Source: Deltaproteobacteria bacterium (GTDB lineage Bacteria; Desulfobacterota; DSM-4660; Desulfatiglandales; Desulfatiglandaceae). Taken from it: 5,239 nt of DNA. The position numbers and the translations under genes were made by a program. Each line of letters begins with the position of its first letter. Position 1 is the stretch's first letter. A model generated the notes under the pieces. The model searched no databases. It was given only the letters and a program-made list of their open reading frames with translations, and was not told where the DNA came from. The stretch spans positions 1 to 5,239 of the forward strand of contig QMLZ01000225.1 in the NCBI GenBank assembly GCA_003646995.1, written 5' to 3'. Below, piece by piece: positions 1 through 5,239 of the stretch.

Positions 1-1166
1 ATGTAGGATATTTACGTCCCATAATTGTGCGCACCCTTGTAGAAGCACTCAAAGATAAAGGCTGCAAGCCGTTTGTCACCGATACCACGACCATGCCCTA
101 TCACCCGTGGATCAGTCGAACCGTGGCCATGGATTACCTTGAAACTGCCAACCAAAATGGATTCAACCACTCCTCTATGGGTTGTCCCGTGGTTATTGCC
201 GATGGATGGCTAGGCACAGATGACGTGGTCGTGGACCTAGGAGGACGCGGCACCTATCTTAACAAGCAGTTCGTGTCCCGTGCAATCGCCGATGCAGATG
301 CGCTCTTGTCAGTAGCCCATTTCAAAGGACATCCTGCAGGGGGCTACGGAGGCTCACTAAAGAATATAGGAGTAGGTGGAGCCAGCAAGCGGGGCAAAAT
401 GAATCTTCACGGCGCCCTTGCAGGAGACAAGCCCATTGTGGACTTATCAAAGTGCAAAGGGCGTGAGTGCGAGTGGTGGCAAACGTGCGAGGACTGCTGC
501 CCCGAAGGCGCCATCCAAGTGACGGAACAAGGACTCAAGATAGACCAGGAGGCTTGCGTGTATTGTTTTGCCTGTGCAAATCTGTGTATCAACATGGCCG
601 GAGTGGGAGCGATCCAGCGCTTTGACTATTTGCCTGCACTTGGAAGACGGATAGCTGACTCAGCCCTTGCGGTCATGATGACGAAAGAGGAAGGAAAATG
701 CTTCTTCCTTAACTATGCCATTGACATAACCCCTTGCTGTGACTGCTACGGCTGGGCTGATACTCCCATTGTAAACGGCCTAGGTGTTTTTGCCTCCTAT
801 GACCCTGTGGCAGTTGACAAGGCGTGCATGGATATGATGAATGAAGCTCCGGGGCTTCTCAACTCAGAAGCAGAGGAATTTGGTGCCCTTGAGCCAGGTG
901 CCAAGAAGCTCAACATAATTAAAGGCAAGGATGTGGAGCCGCAAATATACGGTGGAGTTGAAAACGGTATGGGGACTACGGAATATGAGTTGGAAAAGGT
1001 TCCACTAGACCGCAGCCAGGCGGCCATAGCGAAATTCTACCCAGAAGTCCGCGCAAAGAAACTAAAACCCATGTACGCAAAGAACCATCCTCTTAAAGGA
1101 ATAGACACTGCCTCTTTTGGGCGTACTACTGAAGGTATGGAGAATCCCCGGCATCCTAAAAAATAG
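1..1166 (+). CDS. DUF362 domain protein with 4Fe-4S ferredoxin module (5' partial)
   Basis: This is a DUF362-family iron-sulfur protein, probably a cytoplasmic electron-transfer protein; the family has no settled reaction. The frame is open to the left edge: codons from position 3 read VGYLRPII before the GTG at 27. The GTG is therefore probably internal, and some tens of N-terminal residues are outside the window. Numbering from that GTG, the family signature HFKGH...GGYGGSLKNIGVGGASKRG lies around residues 98-123. A ferredoxin-like insert follows with C143, C148, C154 and C158-P, then C177, C180, C183 and C187. The C-terminal family block has ITPCCDC (C237, C238, C240) and ASYDPVAVDKA, then GMGTTEYEL and an extra tail of about 50 residues. 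The first cluster motif is CX4CX5CX3CP rather than CX2CX2CX3CP, so that cluster may be atypical. The gene converges on the Fe-S gene at 1174-2313, so it is not part of that operon. Family call is confident; function is unknown. Confidence 0.88.
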   Translation, partial: VGYLRPIIVRTLVEALKDKGCKPFVTDTTTMPYHPWISRTVAMDYLETANQNGFNHSSMGCPVVIADGWLGTDDVVVDLGGRGTYLNKQFVSRAIADADALLSVAHFKGHPAGGYGGSLKNIGVGGASKRGKMNLHGALAGDKPIVDLSKCKGRECEWWQTCEDCCPEGAIQVTEQGLKIDQEACVYCFACANLCINMAGVGAIQRFDYLPALGRRIADSALAVMMTKEEGKCFFLNYAIDITPCCDCYGWADTPIVNGLGVFASYDPVAVDKACMDMMNEAPGLLNSEAEEFGALEPGAKKLNIIKGKDVEPQIYGGVENGMGTTEYELEKVPLDRSQAAIAKFYPEVRAKKLKPMYAKNHPLKGIDTASFGRTTEGMENPRHPKK

Positions 1167-1173
1167 TAAAAGC

Positions 1174-2313
1174 TTATTTTATGGCCCGTGCGACTAAGTC
1201 TGTGATGTCCACGACATTTAGATCAATCTTTCCACGGCGGGCGGCCCCTTTCAGGGTCCGTACACATTGCTGACAGGCCGTAACCAAGGTATCTGCGCCC
1301 GTAGCCAGGGCCTGCTCTATTCTCTTTATGGCGAGGCGCCTTGAAAGCTCGGGATCTGTCATCTCGAGATTCCCACCTCCCCCGCAGCATGTACTGAGGG
1401 CCCTGTTACTTTCCATTTCTTTAAGGGATATCCCGGGAATGCTCTGAATAACCTTCCTGGGTGCATCAAATACTCCACCGTGCCGTCCCAGGTCACACGG
1501 GTCGTGGTAAGTTACGGTGTGCCCATCCATGCTTCCCAGTCTCAAACGCCCTTTATCCAGTAGCTCTGCAATAAATTCCGTAACATGCGATAGTGAGAAA
1601 TCTGTACCATAATACTCCCGCCAGGTTCGGTAGCAGGAAGGACAGGAAAAAACAACGCTCTTGGCTCCTAAGGATCTCACCATTTCCAAGTTATGCTCTT
1701 TCACCACCTTCATGTCCTCCGGCGCCCCTGCCCCCAAAAGAGGAAATCCGCAGCACCACTCTCTGCCTCCCAATACAGCAAAATCCACGCCTGCACTATC
1801 AAGGATTCTTATCACGTTCCGTGGTATACTCTGGACCATGGGAAAAAATGACGCCACGCAGCCAATGAAATATACAACCTCCGCCCGCTCCTTATGGCTC
1901 ACTTTACTGTAAAGGTCTTCCAGATCCTCAGCCCATTCATCTCTTTCGTCGTTATCTTCATTGGATATGTTATAGTTCTCCTTAACGGACTCAATTGCAG
2001 GTTTCATATTTGCATGCAGACCAATACTCGAAGTCAACATCTCTCTCATGGCAATAAACAGGTCTGTCAGCGAAACTCCACTGGGACAGACCACAGAACA
2101 GGCACCGCACAACAGGCACTCCGCAAAGATCTCGCGGAGTCTCTCGGTTATCTCCAAGTTTCCGTTTCTACAGAACCTAGCGAGCTGAATCTTCCCCCTG
2201 GGCGTATATTTTTCAAGCAGGAGCTCCTTGCCAACAGGGCAAGCAGCCAGACATAATCCGCATTTGTTGCATTGATAAAATTCTCTTTCTATTCTGGCCC
2301 AATCTACGCTCAT
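1174..2313 (-). CDS. HdrD/GlcF-like (Fe-S)-binding oxidoreductase subunit, second paralog
   Basis: This 379-residue soluble protein would carry electrons between the flavoprotein encoded just upstream and an unknown acceptor. The N-terminus is HdrC-like, with two 4Fe-4S motifs: C15/C18/C21/C25-P and C66/C69/C72/C76-P. The rest is HdrB-like, with two complete CCG motifs: C152, C187-C188, C224, C227 (CX34CCX35CX2C) and C273, C309-C310, C347, C350 (CX35CCX36CX2C). In HdrB such five-cysteine sets bind non-cubane 4Fe-4S clusters; GlcF, LutA and HdrD share this architecture. No signal peptide or membrane segment is seen. The ATG at 2313 has an AGAGGAAG ribosome site and lies 22 bases after the stop of the GlcD-like gene, so it is the last gene of the operon. 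It is paralogous to 3720-4919, with identical CCG spacing. Family and Fe-S content are clear. The partner, and whether this is a lactate, glycolate or disulfide enzyme, are inferred or unknown. Confidence 0.93.
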   Translation of the reverse strand: MSVDWARIEREFYQCNKCGLCLAACPVGKELLLEKYTPRGKIQLARFCRNGNLEITERLREIFAECLLCGACSVVCPSGVSLTDLFIAMREMLTSSIGLHANMKPAIESVKENYNISNEDNDERDEWAEDLEDLYSKVSHKERAEVVYFIGCVASFFPMVQSIPRNVIRILDSAGVDFAVLGGREWCCGFPLLGAGAPEDMKVVKEHNLEMVRSLGAKSVVFSCPSCYRTWREYYGTDFSLSHVTEFIAELLDKGRLRLGSMDGHTVTYHDPCDLGRHGGVFDAPRKVIQSIPGISLKEMESNRALSTCCGGGGNLEMTDPELSRRLAIKRIEQALATGADTLVTACQQCVRTLKGAARRGKIDLNVVDITDLVARAIK

Positions 2314-2320
2314 TATTTGT

Positions 2321-2328
2321 CTTCCTCT
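2321..2328 (-). promoter_or_regulatory. Ribosome binding site of second Fe-S gene
   Basis: On the minus strand AGAGGAAG precedes the ATG at 2313 with about 7-9 bases of spacing. It lies in the 22-base gap after the flavoprotein stop codon and supports ATG 2313 as the start. Confidence 0.7.
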
Positions 2329-2335
2329 TTGCAGC

Positions 2336-3709
2336 CTATAAGAAACTCCCGGGGTTTAATATATTGTTCGGATCAAAAACCCTTTTTATTCCCCTCATTA
2401 CCTCAATAGCCTTGGGACTCAACTCCTTTGTTATGAATCTATCTTTGGCGATTCCTATCCCGTGCTCACCCGACAGTGTGCCACCCATGGACAGAGCGGC
2501 CTCGTACATCTCGTCCAAGGCCCTGTCCACCCTCTTCATTTCATCTTTATCTCTCAGGTCAGTCATAATAAGTGGATGAAGGTTGCCATCTCCTGCGTGC
2601 GCTAGCACCCCTATTTTCAGTTCGTATTTTTCTGCCAACTCTACAATCTTCCTGATCATGGCTGGCAGATTCTTTATAGGCACTGTAGCATCTTCCACGA
2701 TGCAATTGGGCCTGAGACTTGCTACAGCCCCGAACGCGGTGCGCCTTGCCTGCCACAGCTTGTCCGCCTCTTCAGGATCAGTAGCCATGTCAACCTCAAT
2801 GGCCCCCCTTTGTTTGCAGAATCCCTTTATTCTCTTCCCCTGACTCTCAACAGCCGATATCTCGCCGTCAACCTCTATCAGCAGCAGGGCCTCTGCCTCA
2901 CTTGCGAACTCGGCGCCGCCGTAGTCCCGGATGACATCCAGTACGACTCTATCTATCAGTTCAAGGGTCGTAGGGACAATACCGGAAGCAACAATCGCAG
3001 AGACAGTTTTGGCCGCATCATCCAAATCAGAAAATACAGCCTGAAGCGTCGCCTTTGCAGGCGGCTGTGGGATCAGGCGAACAATTATCTCGGTTATAAT
3101 GCCCAGCGTTCCCTCTGAGCCGCAAAAAAGGCGAGTGAGGTCATACCCAGTCACATTTTTCAAAGTCTTGCCACCGGTACGAATAATATCCCCAGTAGGG
3201 AGAACCACCTCAAGTCCAAGCAGGTAGTCGCGGGTAACACCGTACTTAGCACCCCTGGGTCCACCTGCATTCAAGGCAACGTTACCGCCAATGGTGGACA
3301 CAAACATACTGGCTGGATCAGGAGGATACATGAGTCCCTTTTTGGCGGCCTCCTTTTGGAGATCAGCATTTACCACACCCGGCTGGACCACCGCACACAT
3401 ATCTTCCACATCAATCTCAAGGATCCTGTTCATACGGTGGAACGCCATGATGACACCGCCCTGCCTAGCCACTGAAGTGCCGCTAATATTGGTGCCAGCT
3501 CCCCGCGGTATGATGTTAAACCTCTTTTCATTGGCAATTGACATTATTTGAGAAATCTCTTGGGAATTCGCCGGGACTATTACAGCATCGGGCATGAACT
3601 CAGGTAAAAACGCATCGTAAGAATATGTGGCGGTGTCCTCAGGGCTATCAAGAAACCACTCAGGCCCCACTATATGACGGAGCTTTGCCTTTGCTTCGCC
3701 GTCTAGCAT
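2336..3709 (-). CDS. GlcD-like FAD-linked 2-hydroxyacid dehydrogenase/oxidase
   Basis: This 457-residue flavoprotein belongs to the VAO/PCMH family (FAD_binding_4 plus FAD-oxidase C-terminal domain), like glycolate oxidase GlcD and D-lactate dehydrogenases. It would oxidise a 2-hydroxy acid to a 2-oxo acid and pass electrons from FAD to the Fe-S partners. Numbered from ATG 3709, the FAD-binding half includes PRGAGT (68-73), PPDPAS (129-134) and STIGGN (138-143). The C-terminal half has HAGDGNLHP (371-379) and GEHGIG (414-419), typical active-site and substrate-domain motifs, and ends FDPNNILNPG. Length is normal for the family. The frame extends to a TTG at 3727, but that start would put the AGGAGG ribosome site inside the gene. 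ATG 3709, six bases after AGGAGG, is the better start. The upstream Fe-S gene's TAG stop overlaps that site, so translation is probably coupled. There is no signal peptide or membrane anchor. Substrate is uncertain: lactate, glycolate, 2-hydroxyglutarate and others share these motifs. Confidence 0.93.
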   Translation of the reverse strand: MLDGEAKAKLRHIVGPEWFLDSPEDTATYSYDAFLPEFMPDAVIVPANSQEISQIMSIANEKRFNIIPRGAGTNISGTSVARQGGVIMAFHRMNRILEIDVEDMCAVVQPGVVNADLQKEAAKKGLMYPPDPASMFVSTIGGNVALNAGGPRGAKYGVTRDYLLGLEVVLPTGDIIRTGGKTLKNVTGYDLTRLFCGSEGTLGIITEIIVRLIPQPPAKATLQAVFSDLDDAAKTVSAIVASGIVPTTLELIDRVVLDVIRDYGGAEFASEAEALLLIEVDGEISAVESQGKRIKGFCKQRGAIEVDMATDPEEADKLWQARRTAFGAVASLRPNCIVEDATVPIKNLPAMIRKIVELAEKYELKIGVLAHAGDGNLHPLIMTDLRDKDEMKRVDRALDEMYEAALSMGGTLSGEHGIGIAKDRFITKELSPKAIEVMRGIKRVFDPNNILNPGSFL

Positions 3710-3715
3710 TAGCTT

Positions 3716-3721
3716 CCTCCT
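3716..3721 (-). promoter_or_regulatory. Strong ribosome binding site deciding the flavoprotein start
   Basis: A perfect AGGAGG on the minus strand lies six bases before ATG 3709. Its first bases are shared with the TAG stop (3720-3722) of the preceding Fe-S gene, so stop and ribosome site overlap. This argues against the TTG start at 3727 and suggests translational coupling. Confidence 0.85.
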
Positions 3722-4919
3722 AGACAATTGATTCCTTGTCGAGGGCCATATTGATCAATTGTGTGATATCCAGGACCTCTAAAGGGATCTTGTTCCTCTT
3801 CACATATGTAGTCATTGTCCTCACGCACTGCTGGCAGGCAGTAACCACCGCATCTGCTCCCGTGGAGAGCACCTCTTCTATCTTTCTCTTGGCTATTTCT
3901 GCAGATAAATTCGTGTCTATCATTTCCAGATTCCCGCCCCCTCCACAGCAGAGACAGTTTTCGCGGTTCCTCGGCAGCTCTACAAACCTTATTCCTGGAA
4001 TTGATTTGATCGCGGCTCTAGGAGCCTCGAACACCCTTGCGCCCCTCCCAAGGTCACAGGGGTCATGATATGTTACCGTAATATCCAGTTGCTTGAGTGG
4101 AACCCTCCCCTGCTTTACTATTTCCAGCAGGAACTGGGACGCGTGAACGATTTCCACATCTCTCGGATAGTATTCTCTCCACATCTGGTAGCACGAAGGA
4201 CAGGCAAACATTACCTTTTGAGCACCTTTTTCCTTGACAACTTTAAGATTATGATCTCTGAACTCTTCAAACATATCCTTGAGCCCCGCCCCGAGCATGG
4301 GAAAACCACAGCACCATTCGTCCTCGCCCAGGAGCGTAAAATTAACACCACTCACTTCAAGGATCTCGGACAGGGCAATAGGAATCTTTTGCGCTAAGGG
4401 AAAATACGCTGCCACACATCCCGTAAAATAAACTACCTCTGCCTTCTCCCTTACATATCCGTCTTCAGGAGGCTCATCCAAATCCTCCACCCATTCGCAA
4501 CGCTCCTCGTTATCCTCGCCAAACACATTCCGGCTCTCAAGGAGGTTATCACGAATCATGTTTATCTTTTTGGGATATTCGCCAGAGTGCACGAGGTCTT
4601 GGCGCATTGACAACCATAGTTCCTTCAAATGAATGCCAACAGGGCAAACCTCTTGGCAGTTACCGCACAAAGTGCACCGAAAAACCGTGGGGCTGATTTG
4701 CTTGATAGTATTTCTTGCGGGGGCCCTCCTGGAGAAAAATCTTTCCAGAATGCTCGTGCGACTCTTTAGGATCTGCCTAAGCCCCTTTATCCTATAAAGG
4801 GCTGAAAGCTCACCCTCCTGAGAGGCTTCAACTGTGGGGCAGGCCTCTGCACACATCTGGCAATTTGTGCATGCCTCAATTTGAATCAATTGCCTTACTG
4901 TGTAATCGCTGTTGGCCAT
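3720..4919 (-). CDS. HdrD/GlcF-like (Fe-S)-binding oxidoreductase subunit, first paralog
   Basis: This 399-residue Fe-S electron-transfer subunit is the first gene of the three-gene operon and likely partners the GlcD-like flavoprotein. Two ferredoxin-type motifs come first: C17/C20/C23/C27-P and C82/C85/C88/C92-P. Two full CCG motifs follow: C168, C203-C204, C240, C243 (CX34CCX35CX2C) and C288, C324-C325, C362, C365 (CX35CCX36CX2C). These are the ligand patterns of HdrC (cubane clusters) and HdrB (non-cubane clusters) fused as in HdrD, GlcF and LutA. Residues 43-74, between the cubane motifs, are strongly basic and make this linker 14 residues longer than in the paralog at 1174-2313. There is no signal peptide or membrane segment. 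ATG 4919 is the only reasonable start, because an in-frame TGA lies at 4935-4937; its ribosome site (TAAGTGAG) is weak. A promoter is predicted about 45-75 bases upstream. Family is clear; substrate and acceptor are not known. Confidence 0.93.
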   Translation of the reverse strand: MANSDYTVRQLIQIEACTNCQMCAEACPTVEASQEGELSALYRIKGLRQILKSRTSILERFFSRRAPARNTIKQISPTVFRCTLCGNCQEVCPVGIHLKELWLSMRQDLVHSGEYPKKINMIRDNLLESRNVFGEDNEERCEWVEDLDEPPEDGYVREKAEVVYFTGCVAAYFPLAQKIPIALSEILEVSGVNFTLLGEDEWCCGFPMLGAGLKDMFEEFRDHNLKVVKEKGAQKVMFACPSCYQMWREYYPRDVEIVHASQFLLEIVKQGRVPLKQLDITVTYHDPCDLGRGARVFEAPRAAIKSIPGIRFVELPRNRENCLCCGGGGNLEMIDTNLSAEIAKRKIEEVLSTGADAVVTACQQCVRTMTTYVKRNKIPLEVLDITQLINMALDKESIV

Positions 4920-4964
4920 TTTCTCACTTAAAACTCACGTGTTTGCCATATCCTTTTGAGCTAC

Positions 4965-4987
4965 CATTAGAACAAGGTTCATTAGAA
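4965..4987 (-). repeat. Short direct repeat TTCTAATG, 15-base period, inside the promoter
   Basis: Two exact copies of TTCTAATG occur on the minus strand at 4987-4980 and 4972-4965, separated by 7 bases. The first follows the -35 box directly and the second covers the -10 box. It could be an operator or a duplicated -10, or chance in an AT-rich spacer. Confidence 0.4.
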
Positions 4988-4993
4988 GGTCAA
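4966..4993 (-). promoter_or_regulatory. Putative sigma-70 promoter for the Fe-S/flavoprotein operon
   Basis: On the minus strand TTGACC (4993-4988, 5 of 6 to the -35 consensus) is followed after 16 bases by TCTAAT (4971-4966, 5 of 6 to the -10 consensus). Transcription would start near 4959, giving a leader of about 40 bases before ATG 4919. It lies in the gap after the gcvH-like stop, so the operon can be transcribed on its own. Prediction by consensus only. Confidence 0.5.
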
Positions 4994-5022
4994 AACAACA
5001 CCGATATCTCCGAATGGCGCTC

Positions 5023-5239
5023 TTAGGCTTGCTCCGCATACTTTTCAATGTCCGCCCGGAGCCATTTTTCCACCGCCTCTTGTCCATGAATAAGCTCTTC
5101 CAATTCGGACATGTCGTCTGGCTTTATCTTGAACATCCAGCCCTTTCCGTAACAGTCGTCGTTTATGAGTCCCGGGTTATCCTCCAGTTCCTCATTCACT
5201 GCCACCAGTTCCCCATTTACAGGGGCATATACCTTTCCC
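5023..5239 (-). CDS. gcvH: Glycine cleavage system H-like lipoyl protein (5' partial)
   Basis: This is the C-terminal half of a GcvH-family protein. Its lipoyl lysine carries the aminomethyl group between the P, T and L proteins of glycine cleavage, or serves other lipoate-dependent pathways in GcvH-like paralogs. The frame stays open to the window edge and reads GKVYAPVNGEL before the GTG at 5205, so that GTG is internal. The visible 71 residues contain the family blocks YAPVNGELVAVNEELEDNP, GLINDD, YGKGWMFKIKP and SELEELI. By alignment from memory to E. coli GcvH, the lipoylated lysine should be only about three residues beyond the window edge, so it cannot be confirmed here. A C-terminal tail (EAVEKWLRADIEKYAEQA) appears several residues longer than in E. 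coli GcvH. The stop is 103 bases upstream of the Fe-S operon, on the same strand. Family is near certain. Whether it is the canonical GcvH or a specialised lipoate-binding paralog is open. Confidence 0.9.
   Translation of the reverse strand, partial: GKVYAPVNGELVAVNEELEDNPGLINDDCYGKGWMFKIKPDDMSELEELIHGQEAVEKWLRADIEKYAEQA

Noticed and set aside
407..1027. Minus-strand open frames inside the DUF362 gene
   Set aside because: They are shadows of the real gene on the plus strand, with no recognisable motifs or ribosome sites.
1160..1180. Inverted repeat AAAATA/TATTTT as a bidirectional intrinsic terminator
   Set aside because: The stem is six A-T pairs with a 9-base loop and no G-C pairs, too weak to call a terminator.
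1593..2256. Plus-strand open frames inside the second Fe-S gene
   Set aside because: They lie opposite a strongly conserved CCG protein gene, overlap one another, and have Ser/Pro-rich compositions typical of shadow translation.
2364..4397. Other plus-strand and minus-strand frames inside the flavoprotein and first Fe-S gene
   Set aside because: Each lies fully within a gene with clear family motifs, and none shows a domain of its own.
4923..4938. Direct repeat GTGAG with 11-base period just before ATG 4919
   Set aside because: The units are only five bases long and one is part of the weak ribosome site, so it is probably chance.
4935..4949. In-frame mini ORF ATG GCA AAC ACG TGA upstream of the first Fe-S gene, as leader peptide or selenocysteine extension
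   Set aside because: The AAAAGGA before it is only one base from the ATG, too close for good initiation. There is no supporting stem-loop, and a five-codon match arises easily by chance.
5001..5012. CCGATATCTCCG as a terminator or operator palindrome after gcvH
   Set aside because: Only GATATC is truly palindromic, the flanks do not pair well, and no T-run follows on the minus strand.

Overview
The window looks like part of the chromosome of an anaerobic bacterium. The evidence is a run of genes rich in iron-sulfur motifs (HdrD/GlcF-type CCG proteins, a GlcD-type flavoprotein, a DUF362 ferredoxin protein), clear bacterial Shine-Dalgarno sites, tight gene spacing and a sigma-70-like promoter. 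A sulfate-reducing or syntrophic member of the Desulfobacterota (former Deltaproteobacteria) would fit, but this is inference from gene content. No rRNA or other marker gene is present.

Layout. Positions 1-1166 (+) hold a DUF362/4Fe-4S protein whose 5' end lies outside the window. It converges, with a 7-base gap, on a minus-strand block that reads from right to left. That block starts with the 3' part of a glycine cleavage H-like lipoyl protein gene (5023-5239, 5' end outside the window). A 103-base gap with a good sigma-70-like promoter follows. Then comes a compact three-gene operon: an HdrD/GlcF-like Fe-S protein (3720-4919), a GlcD-like FAD oxidoreductase (2336-3709, start corrected from TTG 3727 to ATG 3709), and a second HdrD/GlcF-like Fe-S protein (1174-2313).

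How the genes may work together. The three-gene operon looks like a 2-hydroxyacid (lactate/glycolate-type) dehydrogenase. The flavoprotein would take electrons from the substrate and pass them through Fe-S clusters. The unusual point is that one flavoprotein is flanked by two paralogous Fe-S proteins. Each has two ferredoxin-type cubane motifs plus two complete five-cysteine CCG motifs, the type that binds non-cubane clusters in HdrB. The neighbouring GcvH-like gene raises the speculative possibility that a protein-bound lipoyl/dihydrolipoyl group is a redox partner, but ordinary one-carbon (glycine cleavage) metabolism next door is equally possible. The substrate, the final electron acceptor and any link to the convergent DUF362 protein cannot be read from the sequence.

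There are no RNA genes, CRISPR arrays, insertion sequences or long repeats that I can support. No gene-free stretch exceeds about 105 bases.
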